Below are positions 22,983 to 36,263 of a stretch of DNA of 64,000 nucleotides, one piece after another. Origin of the DNA: Apostichopus japonicus. Taxonomy: Eukaryota; Echinodermata; Holothuroidea; Aspidochirotida; Stichopodidae. The DNA lies in the NCBI RefSeq assembly GCF_037975245.1, contig NC_092570.1:8619001-8683000 (forward strand), written 5' to 3'. The translations under genes were made by a program, and so were the position numbers. How positions within the stretch are numbered: position 1 is the stretch's first letter; every line of letters starts with the position of its first letter. The notes under the pieces were generated by a model. That model saw only the letters and a program-made list of their open reading frames with translations, did not search any database and was not told where the DNA came from.

Positions 22983-23247
22983 ATCACAATATCAATGCAG
23001 CATTTGCAGTTCATATTTGGACCAAACAATTTCAGAAACCAATATATTATCAATTTGACCTTCCGTGATGCATGATCCTTCCAATGAATGATGTAGGCTA
23101 GCTTCTAATCTTACATTGTACGTCTTTTAGTTTTTCAGGATAAGTAACGAAAACAAAAGTAATTAAAATAAAGAAAAAACTGTAGCCTAGGGCCTAAACA
23201 TTATGAATATGACTTATGAGAGCATGCAAAACCATTACTGTACTTAC

Positions 23248-23356
23248 ATGGTAATTTTAGTTGGGGCATACTGTACGTTGATACTGTTTTAACTCTCTCC
23301 TGCGCTCGTCGTACTTCGGTTAATATCTTCTTCGGTCCCAAGCAAGCTTCCAACAT
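23248..23356 (-). CDS. NLR-1 exon 1 with predicted start
   Basis: ATG at 23354-23356 opens 36 codons (MLEACLGPKKILTEVRRAQE, then RVKTVSTYSMPQLKLP) and ends at donor GTAAGTAC in phase 1. The split codon to exon 2 gives Phe. Basic and helix-prone, with no domain I recognise. The frame stays open upstream of the ATG, so an earlier start or exon is possible. Confidence 0.55.
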
Positions 23357-26300
23357 ATTTGCACTTCTTCTCTTGCTGGTAAACGACTTACGCACTGAAC
23401 CACGTACAATGCAAGTGTTATAATGCAAGTGGGTAGGCTATAGTATAGGCTACTACAACATGACCGAAAAGTTGAAATTCGAAAAATGCACTCAACTAAA
23501 TCACTGGAAATAATGAAACCAACTGCTTTAAACACTAGATCCGTTGACAGAAACAATTACCCTTGATATCAGAGTGGACGTGACAGGAGGTGTTCATAAA
23601 ATGAGCAAAAAAACAAGCAAATTTCCGAAGAAAGATGATACCGACAACACGCCACTGATGTCTTCCGATATCTATATAATTTTACTATCTTTGAAAGTGT
23701 ATAAGTTTTACCGCCGAAATTGATAGTCCCGAGTAATGTTCATTGTAAATGTGAACTGTAATAAATTTAACAGGAAACGAATCTATTTGGTCCGTGTTTC
23801 GTGGGTTAAACAGGACAGGTGTAATTAATTAAAATAGATTTATTTAAAAATTGTGGGTTTTCTTTTTTTGGTATCGTTTTTCTCGGCTTTAGAAGACAAG
23901 ACAAAATTAAAAAATAATCAATAAACTTACCGGGCACGCCGTCTGTGGTTTAGTTCAGCGTCGGTACGGTAGATCATTATGCATATTCATATTGTCGACA
24001 GCAATGTTCAACTTAACTTCGACCAACGTAAAACAGTATACTGTACTGTACTGTGCGCATATCGCGCGATATGTATAGACCCTACGTACCTTGTCCTTAG
24101 ACTTTAAGAGTAAGTACCGACGACGTTACTTCTAAGTTCTATACTCTAAGAAAATTCCGGAACTTTTGTCGATCAATATTGAGGCCTACAATGCCTTCTA
24201 AATATAGAGACTATTTCAGGACAAGCAACCCGTTTAAATGTATGCCACGAACCACACGGTGTGACTAAACTCATCTCAGTAAGACGATTTAGACAATGGT
24301 GATAAGATGCCTTACGTTAGGCCCAATATATATGATACTACTCATGTTAGTGTGTTAGTAGGATGGTGACTTCGAAGTTCGGCCACTTAAGACTTAAAAC
24401 ACCCCAAAACTAAATCTTCTGTTATAAATCATTTGAAAATATACTTCATATGGTGGGAGAATTTTGTTATAGTACGATACACGGCCAAACTTTCTTTCCT
24501 GCAAACTGTTTTCACGTTGTTTTCCAAGAAGATTCTTCGTGATTGTGGAACTGGTATTTCTTGCTAGAGTATTGCGAAGTTCGGACACGCAACCTACAGT
24601 GTGGCGCTGGTGATAAAATTGGTGGCGCAGTTGCTTTTTCAGTAATTATAACAGACTTCATAGATCTTTGTCATTTTATTGACAAATATGTAAGTAACTT
24701 CTTGCACACGGGTCATTTTGGAGAGAAAATAACTGTAGCTAGGCTAGGCTATATCTTATTTGTATTACTATTACTGTCTTGGTCTATACCTAGGCTTAGC
24801 CCTTTAGCCTAGTCCACCAAAATTACATGGGCAGGGTATACAATTAAGCTTCTTTAAAGTTTACTTGCAAGTAGTGTCAATGGGTTTAAGAATGCTTTGG
24901 ACAAGCACTTTAAGCATTGTAATCGGGTCTGACTCTGAGTGTTTGTGTCTTCAGTTTTTTTCCTCTCTCTATAGGGTCCTTGATGGGGACTCGAGTGTCC
25001 CTCCTGATCCTTTTTTCTACTAAACTAAACTAAACTACTGTAGGAGCCTGGAACTGCCCTTAAAATGCATAGCTGGAGGCGGAAAAAAAAAACTTTTTTT
25101 GGGGGGGGGGTAGATCATAGTCATACTAGTCCAAAGTATTTTAGTAGTAAATAGTAAACAAACAATACCGTGGTTCCTGTTTAGTCCAAAGAGACATTAA
25201 TTTAGAGAAATTTAATGTCAAAGTTACAGTAGCAGATTCGAACTGACCAGAAACGTGGTGCAAAAAGCTCATGAACGTACAGGTCACTGTGTTATAACAT
25301 AATCTTTTTATTGGAATTTGGAAAGCTGATTCTGATCAGTATTGTTTGGAGAAAGAAAGTAATCAACACAACAGGAACACTGTAGATATAAATGACTATA
25401 TGAATAAATTGTGAATTTAGTACAATGCAGAAAAATGTTATTCTTGTTCACAATTGATAGGTTAAATCAATTTGAAAGTATTTGTTGCAACTTGCTGTGG
25501 TAAGCCTCTCATCTTTCTTTCTGTCTAAATGGCTGTCGTTCACTTTTGACTCAAGAGGGCATTGAGTATCTCTTTGGAAATTTGTCAAACCTTTACCGCT
25601 TAATCTACGGCGCAAGAGTTACCAGAATAATTAGATTGAAGGGCTTGTGTTCAGTGCTCAGAAGGAAGAACAATTACACTTAGGTTGCCGTTCTATAATT
25701 TTTTTCTTGGGGGGAGGCCGGTGGGTAGGGGTGGATGACAGAAGTTGTTTTGCAAAGAACAATCCAAAGACTTTTTTGCTGTTAGTCACGATGTAAAGTA
25801 ATGCCAAATATAGTTTTTGTTTTGGCCTACAGTACTCAAGGAAATCGTACTATGCATGTTACGCTTAGCTTAGGCTACTGTAAGTCTACCAGAACAGGAA
25901 AAACATCAGCTTTGATGAACATTCAAATTTGTACATTTTCTTGAAATGTACTGCAACTTATTTAATCTTGTTTAAGTCGTTTGTGTGTATATATGATCCT
26001 CAACAATACTAATTGGTCTCAAAGTGCAAGCAATTGTGATCTAGGGTTGTTATACTTGACTTCAAAAGAACGTAAAGGTCATAGCTTGGCTTGTGCATTT
26101 AACACAGGTTTGTCTCGGGTGACATAAGTTTTTATCTGCGGAATGCAAACTTTTTCGGGCAGATGTGTCCCTGGAACGCGCGTTTTGAATTCCTAGTAAC
26201 TAAAAACACTGGCTGACATTTTTTCCAAATGACTGTTTACATTTGGCCACCCAAAAAACATTTGGTTTCCATAAAAGGGTTGTGACCCCAATTTGACTAC

Positions 26301-27594
26301 CAGGGGTGTAAAATAGAATAGTATTCCACTTTACTTTCACCAACTTATTGTAGAACTGCATTTATTGAACATTAGTGAATGTATAAGTGGTAAAATAATT
26401 ATTTTGAGATTGCAGGCAATACCAAATATAAACTTCAAAAAGTCATACTGCATCATCCTGTATTTTTTATAAAGCTTTTAAATTTCTGTCATCACAGTAT
26501 GTAAAGTTGGAATCAAGGCACAGTATGAAGCATGTACAGTAGCTAAATACACAATGGCATTTCCTTATAACTCATGGGATACTACCAAATCAATGCTTTA
26601 TATTTCAGGGTGCTCCATTTAATAACATATATCACCAATGCATGAGGTTACTTAGAACAACCAGCTAGCTGAAATTCGGAAAAAAGGAATGCTTGTTTGC
26701 ATCTTAAGATGTCAAGAGCTTATCTGGAAAAGCAAAAATAATCAAACTCTTTATTCCTACCAAAACTAATTGTGATAAATATAAATATGATATAATCATC
26801 CTATATACAAAATATATATAATAAAATTACTATCTTCCAGAACCAGTTAATTGTTTATCTGAATCATCATCATTGTTAATTTGATAGAGAGAAATATCAA
26901 TAAAATTGAATGGTACTTGACAAATCATCATAAGTTTCATGGCAGGACATTGATTTTTATATGTCATTTGTATGAATCATCTACAGTCAGAGCTAGGGAT
27001 CCCCTGATACCCTGGCCACCATGGATGCAGAACAGTTTCCACTTATATCACAACACTTAAGAAGAATGGTTTACTTTCTCTGCTTACTTTATTTTGAGTA
27101 ATGAGTTCCAATTAATACATACTGATGTTCACTGGAATTCTGATGTAGGGTTAAATTTATTACAAAAGGTGATCAGAAGGGCATTCTCTTGACAGTGTAG
27201 CAATAATATTCAATTGTACATAATTTAAACAGCTTAAGTTGATATCTCTTTGTCAAAATTAACTCATCATATATGGCTACACAGGAAATTACAGTGAAAT
27301 ATTGTACCATTCATTAAGCTTTTCATCACTCTATTGTCCAGTAACTGCTAAGTATATAGGAATACTTTTTCATGTAATGGTATTTGCACTAATTGGCTAG
27401 CATCTGTACTGCACATAGCCAATGCTTCTCCAGGAAGCTGACACTGTAAAAGGGGGGTACCAATGTAGTCTTGACCGTGACGGTTGTTACTCTTTTCTAG
27501 CGTGCGTACATGCCTTCCCTTAAATGCCTAAAATATCTCGAATGTGCTTGTCCACTGAATTGTATATGACCAAGGATCTGTCCATTACATAAGT
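23357..27594. other. NLR-1 5' flank and intergenic DNA
   Basis: No exon recognised. A CpG-containing patch near 23920-24120 (e.g. ATCGCGCGATATG) is a plausible promoter area for NLR-1, but I see no clear TATA or initiator. The rest is AT-rich with G-runs near 25100 and 25710. Confidence 0.4.
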
Positions 27595-28204
27595 CTTGGA
27601 TAATTCTCAAAAGCCAATGCATGCAGCCTATAGCCAATATTAAAAAACCTTCAAATTTATGAATCCCTATTTTGATTGCTTGTTAGGCTTCATAGCAATG
27701 CCAAAATAAAGCTTCAAACTCATGAAGACTTGTAAGGCTTCACAGCAATGTCAAAATAGAGCTTCAAAATCATGAATCCCTATTTTGACTGCTTGTTAGG
27801 CTTCGATGACAATGCCAAAATAAGGCTTCAAACTCATGAGGACTATAAGGCTTCACAGCAATGTCAAAATAGAGCTTCAAATTCATGAATCCCTATTTTG
27901 ATTGCTTGTTAGGCTTCGATGGCAATGCCAAAATAAGGCTTCAAACTCATGAAGACTTGTAAGGCTTCACAGCAATGTCAACATAGAGCTTCAAATTCAT
28001 GAAACCTTATCAGACTGCTTGCTAGGCTTCACAGAAGTGAGAAAATAAGGCTTCAGATTCATGAATACTTATTCTGAATGCTTGTTAGGCTTCAAATTAA
28101 GGCTTCATAGTCATGAAGCTTTAGTTTAAGGCTTCACATCCTTATTTAAGCATTCAGAAGCCTTAATGGAGGCATTCAGAAGCCTAAATAAGCCATCATG
28201 TTTG
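27595..28204. repeat. Tandem array of ~125-bp units
   Basis: Repeating words AGGCTTCACAGCAATGTCAA, AATAGAGCTTCAAA, TCATGAATCCCTATTTTGA and TGCTTGTTAGGCTTC, with about five degenerate units. It is directly followed by the AGGTCA-rich repeat and shares AAGGCTTC words with 17430-17810. Confidence 0.75.
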
Positions 28205-30440
28205 GTAAGGGGCACTGTCCTAAAATAGTTATGTGGTCCGATGTACACACAATATTATTGCCAAAAATATCACAAATCAACCGTTGGTCCCTTTGAAAAC
28301 CTGTTGAGGACCAGGTGTCTGATATGAGCAAGACTGCAAGAGTTGGCTCATTTTAGAGAACTCACAGAATCATCCTACAGTATCTGTACTTATTAAGACT
28401 TTTTACAAACCAACAAAACATTGATTTCTAATAACTTCTCACACAAAGGTTGCAGAGGAGTCAACTTATGGACAATTTAGATCGAAATATGCCCACAAAC
28501 CTTCAAAGAATCGACTATAGAGGTCACTGGAGGTCAACCTGAGGTCAAAGGTCACCCAAATGCAGGTCTGCTGTTGGATTACAAAAGCATAACTCCCAAC
28601 CTTGATGGACAATTGGTTCTTAAGTTATTGCAAAAATAACACTTTTTGACCACTAATTGACCTTTGTTGACCTTGGATCACATGACTGTTATGTTTGGAA
28701 ACGATCCCTTACCCCATTCACAATAAGTCCACAAATATCAACCATGTCAGCCTCTGTCAAAAGTAGGTTCAAGAGTTATTGCCAAAAAAAAAACACATTT
28801 TTACCCATAATTGACATTTGGTGACCTTGGATCGCATCACTGTTATTTTGGAAAATGTGTCCCTACTTCATTCACAACTCGTCCCAATATATCAGCTATC
28901 TCAGATTTCGTGTCTAGAAGTTGTTGCAAAATTAGCATAAGTTGGCAGATTTTTGCACATAAGCAACCTTGAATAACTTTGGATGAGCTGATGGTTTTTA
29001 TAAAAAATATTTCCCTTAATGATGTGCACTCTCTCCTAAAATTGTTATGTGCTCCAATGTACTCACACAATGTTATTGCTAAAAAGGTATCAAAACCAAC
29101 CTTTGGCCCCTCTCAAATTGAGAACCTGTTGTCCAACTGAAGCGGGAGTTGGTTTCCTCTATATATCACACAGAGCTCTATCTAGAAATATCAAATTATT
29201 GACAAACTTTTTTCTTTGCCCCATATCTCCCAAAATGAGCATATTTTTCCAGATTTTTCTTTTAACCTCATAGTAACTTCGCACAGGAGGGTTTCACATG
29301 GGTCAACCAATGGACAAACTTGATCAGAAGGTACGTTTGAGATCCAAATATGGCTACAAAAATTCAAATAACCAAAGAAACTAATATAGGTTACCAGAGG
29401 TCAACCTGAGGTCAAAGGTCACCCAGATGCGAGTCGACTAATGGATTTCAATAGGCTAACTCCCAACCTTAACGGACATTTTGTTCTCAAGTTATTGCAA
29501 AAATACTAGTTTTTGACCACTAACTGACCTTGGATCACATGACCGTTATGTCTGGAAACGATACTTTACCCCATTTACAACTTTTAACAAAATATCAACA
29601 AGGTAGGACCCTGTCAATGATAGTTTCACAAGATATTGCCAAAAACAACACATTTTGACCCACAATTGATCTTTGGTCACCTTCGATCACATAACAGTTA
29701 TTTTTGAAAACGTGCCCATACCTCACTTACAACGCGTCCTAATATATCAGCCATGTCATACTTTGTGACTAGAAGTTGTTGCAAAAATTAATTGGCATTT
29801 TTTAGCACATAAGTAACATTGAATGACCTTGGATGACCTGATGGGTTTTATCAAAAATATTCCCCTTGATGATGTGAAACCTCTCCTAAAATTATTATGT
29901 GCGCCAATATACACACAGTATGTTATTGCTAATAAGGCATCAAAACCAACCTTTGGCCATCATAACCTGAGAACCGGGTGTCCGATTGAAGCAGGAGTGG
30001 GTTTCCTCTATAGAGCACAAAAACCTTTATCATATCTCAAAATATTGACCATTTTATTTTGCCCCCTATCTCCTAAAATGAGCATATTTTTCAAAATTTG
30101 ACCTTTAACCTTTTGACCTCTCGATCAGATGTAGTTTGACACGCTTATTCCAAAACACAACATGACAAGTCTATAAGACTATCCTAACTGTCCTTTAAAG
30201 AAAAAACCCTTGACCTCTGATAACTTTGCACACTTAGGTGGCACAGGGGTCAACAATGGACAATTTTGATTGGAAGGTACCTTTGAGATCTGATTATGGC
30301 CCCGAAAATTCAAATAACCAAAGAAACTGATAAAGGTCACCGGAGGTCAACCTGAGGTTAAAGGTCACCTAGATGCGGGTCAACTACTGGGTTACAATAG
30401 CATAAATCCCAACCTTGATGGACATTTTGTTCTCAAGTTA
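28205..30440. repeat. AGGTCA-rich dispersed repeat, copy R3
   Basis: About two and a half long units with the recurring statement AACTCCCAACCTTGATGGAC, CTCAAGTTATTGCAAAAATA and TTTGGTGACCTTGGATC. Perfect direct repeats AGGTCA-A-AGGTCA occur at 28542-28554 and 29409-29421. Same family as 31984-33706, 42555-45243, 48340-49265 and 50023-50895. Confidence 0.8.
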
Positions 30441-31159
30441 GGGGCAGGGGCTGTGGCAGGGCAACCCCCTTACTAGTACCCGGGGCGGGCCAACCCCTGC
30501 TTAGTATCTACTGCCTCTCTGTTCACTCTCCTTTCTTTATTCTTCTTTCTTTCTTCTGGTATTTTCTTCTCTCTTTGTTCTATTTCCTTGCACACCGGCA
30601 CACCCCCTTTTAGCTAGAGCCATATGTTCAATGAATATTCATACATGTCTTCTCTGTCGTGTCTTTTTTTTTTATGACTTCATGGTTATAGCTAGCTCTT
30701 ATGTACTTTACGCTGGCAGTGATTGCAACCATTTAATATTTAATTATCATTTTGTAATAACTTTGTAATAACTTTGTAACATTTTGTAATAATATTTATT
30801 TACTTTTTGTTTTACTTTGTTTTACTTTGTTCTTAACGATTTACTTCAGGAAATGCCTAGAAATATTCCTAAATTCTGGTCAGAACATAGATTCAAATAA
30901 AAAATTGACAATTTAAAAAAATGCATCGCTTTAGATTTTTAAAACAGACTTCACAGTCCACTTCTATCCCGAAGGCCGGGAACGGGAATTTTCAGTAATT
31001 TAAAGACAAATTTAAACTCGGAATATCACATTTATGAATCTGCTTGATGTGCGAGCAAAAGGGAGGGTTGGGGAAGGGGTGGTGGGTATGTGAAGGAAAT
31101 CTCAACTATGTATGATTTCGGAAATTAACGCCGGCAAGTTAACTTATGAAACCAATTAC
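30441..31159. other. No gene seen
   Basis: Boundary of the repeat, a CT-rich stretch, then AT-rich DNA with GTAATAACTTTGTAATAACTT repeats near 30755-30790. Confidence 0.45.
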
Positions 31160-31251
31160 CTCACACTCATGAAGAGTAACAGGAATTTGTTTCTGCACTC
31201 CGTCTGGAAAGTTTTTACGCTTTAGTGTTAAAGGCAAACTGATGGCAACAA
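31160..31251 (-). CDS. Candidate exon, unknown beta-rich protein
   Basis: Acceptor gcattacag and donor GTAATT; 92 nt, entering in phase 1 and leaving in phase 0. The single open frame reads VAISLPLTLKRKNFPDGVQK then QIPVTLHECE, alternating like beta strands. It is phase-compatible with the LRR-like exon at 35394-35467 but not with the exon at 31381-31478. Possible tail of NLR-2 or part of a separate minus-strand gene. Confidence 0.3.
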
Positions 31252-31380
31252 CTGTAATGCATACTAAAGGATGGATTTAGGTGGAAACTCATTTCTTTCA
31301 ACTGTCTACTACATATCAAACTTATGTTTGTATCTAAAGTAAATATTTACACGTAATGATAACTCACACTCATTACTTAC

Positions 31381-31478
31381 ATGAAAGAATGAATCAGGAT
31401 CGTTGTTCAGACGCCAGATACCGTACTGAAGATCCAGATGATAGCGATGTTCATTAACTCCGTAAGGAATCCAGTAAA
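31381..31478 (-). CDS. Candidate exon, Ig-V-like fragment
   Basis: Acceptor ccattttacag and a perfect donor GTAAGT. 98 nt; the other two frames contain stops. The open frame reads YWIPYGVNEHRYHLDLQYGI then WRLNNDPDSFFH, with VSNECELSLRV in the read-through. The order W...YG...W-x-L-N...S-C-x-L-S-L-R resembles strands C to F of an immunoglobulin V-type domain, but the expected later Cys is not visible. Enters phase 1 and leaves phase 0. Confidence 0.35.
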
Positions 31479-31983
31479 CTGTAAAATGGATAGAGCAGAA
31501 GAGTATAAGGAATGTTGTAACTTGACCATGCATGGATAATTGAGAAACTAGGAGTTCGTAGTAACTGTTGGGACTCTAACCCCGCCCCCTCCCCATCACT
31601 CTCACACATACGTCAACAAAGAGAGTATTTGACATTTACAGTTACAGTTACCCTCACACCATGCCAATATAAGAAAGATAGAGAGTATACTACCTTCTCG
31701 TCCTTCCGAACTTGACAAATGTCCGAATATTTTTATTAATGGAAACAATTATAAATATTAGGTTGATAATTAATAGAGCTCCATTTTATTAAATATTGTT
31801 TAATAATCAGGGACACATTGCCAATATAGTATATTGGTGTTATAAATTTGAAAGTAAAAATGGCGAATATTGGTCATTATAACTGTCACAGTCTGTTATT
31901 GGTAAATTTCCAGTTACTATGAATTTACGTAGAAGTATAACCTGAGAAAATCTACAAAAAATATGATAAAAACAGCTACAATA

Positions 31984-33706
31984 ACAAGAGCCCAAGGGCA
32001 CTGTGGTTCCTTGCTTGGGGTATATGACAATACACATAATATTATCAAGCAAGATTGGGCTCAAATAGTCCAAGTAATTGTAGTCCTACATGTACGCATA
32101 AAGTAACCAACACTATAGCCAACACTTTTGTGATCACAAAATGTGACCGGATTTTTGATCAAAAGGCACTTTTGAGATCTAAATATGGCGTCGAAAATGT
32201 AAGGAGTATAAGGTCACCTACAGGCGGGTCAACAGATATGATAACATTGGTGACCACAGATGACATGACCTTTAAGTTTGAAAATGTTCTACCACCCCAT
32301 TCACAACTTGTCCCAAATTATCAAACGTGTCACACCTTGGTATTGGGATTTAATTGCATTAAATGTCTAAAAATTAACTTTGAACTTGTATACATAACTT
32401 CACACACAAAGGTCACCCGTAGGTCAACCAATTGACATTTTTGATTGGTGAGACCTAAACGGAGCATCAAAACTGTAAAAATTCAAACATGTTTTCTTTG
32501 CCCATTTTCTCCCCCCAAAATACTAGTTTTTTAACATTAGCTGACCTTTGGTGACCTTGGATCACATGACCGCTAAGTTTGAAAATATTCCCCTATACCA
32601 TTCGCAACTTGTCCAAAAAAGTAAACCTTGTCACACCTTGGCACTGGGAGTTATTGCATTAAATGTCTGAAAATTAACTTTGACCTCTTATAACTTCACA
32701 CACAAAGCTCATCCAGTGGTCAACCTATTGACATTTATGATCAGAAGGTACCTTTAACATCTGAAAATAGCATCGAAACTGTAAAAATCCCCAAAACACG
32801 AAAAGGTCACCAGAGGTCAAATTGAGGTCAAGGGTCACCCAGATGTGGGTGGACAATTGGATTACATAGAAGCAACTCCCAACCCTAACTGACAATTCAT
32901 TCTCAAGTTATCGCAAAAATACTAGTTTTTTATCATTAATTGACCTTTGGTGACCTTGGATCACATGACCGTTAAGTTTGAAAATATTACCCTCTGCCAT
33001 TTGCAACTACTCCAAAAATATCAACCGTGTCACACCTTGGAACTGGGAGTTATTGCATTAAATGTCTGAAAATTAACTTTGACCTCGTATAACTTCGCAC
33101 ACAAAGGTCACACGGGAGTCAACCCATTGACATTTATGATCAGAAGGTACCTTTAACATCTGAAAATAGCATCGAAACTGTTAAAATCCACAAAACACAA
33201 AAAGGTCACCAGAGGTCACCAGAGGTCAAATTGAGGTCAAGGGTCACCCAGATGCGGGTCGACAATTGGATTACATTGAAGCAACTCCCAACCCTAACGG
33301 ACATTTCGTTCTCAAGTTATCGCAAAAATACTAGTTTTTTATCATTAATTGACCTTTGTTGACCTTCGATCACATTACCGTTATGTTTGGAAACGATGCC
33401 TTTCCCCACTCACAACTACTCCCAAAATATCAACCATGTCGGACCCTGTCAATGGGAGTTATTGCTGTTTTTAATATATTGGTTTTTGGCATCTTACTGA
33501 CCTTTGGTGACCTTTGCGGGCACCAAAAACAATAGGGATCTTCCTCTTACTATGGGCTATCCACCCAACAAGTTTCATCATGATACATCATTTCCTTATT
33601 GAGATATCGTGTACACAAGCCAAGCGTCACATACACACACACACACATACACACGCCAAGTTGAACGCATAGGTTCCTTGCTTTGCAAAAAGCAAGGAAC
33701 CAAAAA
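31984..33706 (+). repeat. AGGTCA-rich dispersed repeat, copy R1
   Basis: Starts ACAAGAGCCCAAGGGCACTG and GGTTCCTTGCTT. Ends with a hairpin, GGTTCCTTGCTT-TGCAAA-AAGCAAGGAACC (33672-33701), so the 12-base end word is inverted at the terminus. Internally built of about 400-bp units. DR4-type TGACCT-TTGG-TGACCT lies at 32542-32557; DR1-type AGGTCA-A-GGGTCA at 32825-32837 and 33234-33246. Confidence 0.85.
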
Positions 33707-35393
33707 TTATGGTACACGTTCAAATAATCTTGCTCAACGAAAAGAAACTTTAAAAATGTAATTCCGTATCCTAGAAATCAGCCAGCTGCTTTACTATATA
33801 TAGACCCCTCCCTGTAATTGATCTTGGAATGCTTTGGAGGCAGTATACTATAAATTGTGTTTCATTTTGATGACCCAAGAACTGGATATAATTATATATA
33901 TATATACAAATTCAGGACTGACCTTTTCTCAAACAAAACTATAGGTCCTAGCCCGCCCCCTTCACCCCCTCCCCCTATTAGTAACGAGCATCTCAAATTT
34001 AGTGTATCCAGATTGTTCATGATTAACAACTACAGATGTGGTTCTCCATCAGTGTTCTATGCTGTGCCATAATACACGGGAAACTGTATCATCGTTTAGC
34101 GATTAAAAACTTCAAGTTCCATCAATGTGACTTTCAATTTACCCATGTGTGTCCTTGTATCTTTCAGCTAGTTCTTATTCACCAATAGCGCATTTGTCGT
34201 ATCCATTTAAGCTGTTACCTCAGGTCCGCCTCTTGAGATCGTTCCGTCGTGTGTACCAGAATGCGATACGCACTGACATTGCGTCATTCGTAGTCATTTG
34301 TTAAACAGGTTTCGGTCGTTATTCTCCATAGCTAATGTTGTAGGTATATATTATTATGTGCTCAGCAGAAAGTCTCCGAAAATTTAGTCGGACTCATAGC
34401 GAATACTAAGCGAACACTAACAATATCACTAAAGGAAGATAAGATTGAAGACTTACTCTCCAGTAATACACAAAAACGTCATAAAAATATTTGTGTCGAT
34501 CTGCTGATGGTTTTATTTTTTTTCACTGATTACTTTATAGGCTGTGGGCAATGCAGGCAACTTTTGGACCTTTATGCTTCATCTGAACAAAATCAAGTAA
34601 ATATTATCTATAAGCTGGCCATGAGCGTAATCATTTCATTATTACGGTCAACAACTTACGCCTAGAAAAACAATTCAGTCCTATAATCGGTGACGGACAG
34701 CTCCACTTGATACAAATGTTCAGGGTAGACCTGAACGGATAACCGTGTAGGATCAATATCAAGTTTCCCTCAATCTTTTAATGCAACACATTTACCTAAG
34801 TATATATATAACAATTTGAATAATATGTAAGGTGGTGAAGCGCCCAGAGGTTTTAATTGGTGATTAATATGAAAATGACGTCATGACCACACACACATTA
34901 ACAGTGTACAGTAAAATCCTATGATGTTGCACTATATTTTTTTAACTAATCAAAGTACTACGTAACTGACAAGAACTCATCAAAACAGTATCGAAGTGAA
35001 GCATCAATTGAAATAAATAAAATTCAAAGAACCTTCAGTGACATGTAAAATAGTTCAAAGAAATAGAAGGTTCAAACATCCATCCTGATACCCTCTAATT
35101 TACAACTAGATTGATCAATTATCACAATCATTAACCTTAATAACGAACAACTTTACCATTATTAAATAAACCTACTTAACAACACTCTTGATAATATACA
35201 CTTGAAGTATACAGCAATCAATCACTTTCTATCCATGTGAGATCATCGACTTTGAAGTACCGATGATCTACCAGACTGGACTGCGGAACTCTTTAACCTT
35301 TAAGTTTTGCCAACCCCCCCCCCCACCCCTTACTCCATTCCAATTCTTTCTGGTAAAAACTACTAGAATATAAATGAGAGCTTTATACTGTAC
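33707..35393. other. No firm gene
   Basis: AT-rich. The minus strand near 34671-34760 reads RLSVQVYPEHLYQVELSVTD into a stop next to a GTAAGT, which looks protein-like, but no good acceptor was found. TATA microsatellite near 33890. Confidence 0.4.
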
Positions 35394-35467
35394 CATTGAC
35401 ATTCCTTGCTTTCAGGTTTGCCAGAGATGAAGATGTAATAGATAATGGCCGCAAACAGTTATGTAAA
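35394..35467 (-). CDS. LRR-like exon, possible NLR-2 alternative 3' part
   Basis: Acceptor ccgttttttctgcag is strong and the donor GTACAG moderate. 74 nt. One base completes the Tyr codon left by the exon at 39147-39352, giving QRFKQLYLHNCLRPLS and then ITSSSLANLKARNVN. F-x-x-L-x-L-x-x-C-L plus S-L-x-x-L-x-x-x-N resembles a leucine-rich repeat, as expected after a NACHT domain. Leaves in phase 1. Confidence 0.45.
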
Positions 35468-36263
35468 CTGCAGAAAAAACGGATTCATTGTAATAATTAT
35501 TGTGACGTCATATAAAATTCAAGCACTGTCCATCCAGTGTAGCTACTTATGTCATTAATTATCGACTATCAGGTGCCGCTCATACAAGATACGTAAATGG
35601 TGGGAAGGATAAAGGTTAGCAATATTACAATCTAAAATACTATAAAGCTGAAGGTATGATAACCGTTATTAAAGGGCAATACATTACCTTTTACATTATA
35701 TTTTGGTCAGAATAAAGCACTTGTATACCTGACCAAAATGGCGGTTTGTCTGCTAGTATGGACAAGGCCATCAAAGTTATGTAATGACTTATATACTGAA
35801 TGTTAATATTTAACAACTGGAAATGATGCGTACGTAATCTACATTCACCAGAACTTTACAACACTACGATATGATACGAGAATCAAATATATTATGTCGT
35901 CCGTCTAGGTGAGGGGTGGCTATTCCCTTTGAGAAATTTGGATGGATGACGGTTCTATAGTATGTAACATGTAGAAAAAAAATGTTGATTTTTTTTATCT
36001 TTACTGTTAAGGTTGAACCGCGCACACACGTTATATATTTATATACTGTACACCAGAGTGCTTTTTAATATTCCGTCTGGCATTGTTTTATTCTGGGGAC
36101 TAACCCCCCCCCCACTCCACTCCCACCCACACACACCTTGTACTGTCCTCCAGTTATAAATTTGCCAATTCCCACTAGCGTCAACTTTCAATACTTTTGC
36201 GGGGAAATTCAAAAGTTGACGTAAACACCACTCACCCCACAGCAAACTAATTGTGTATTATCC
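35468..36263 (-). other. 3' flank or intron of NLR-2
   Basis: Holds the AATAAA at 36087-36092 (minus strand) about 170 nt after the stop at 36264. Nothing else recognised. Confidence 0.45.
36087..36092 (-). terminator. PolyA signal after NLR-2 terminal exon
   Basis: Minus-strand AATAAA downstream of the TGA at 36264-36266. Confidence 0.4.
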
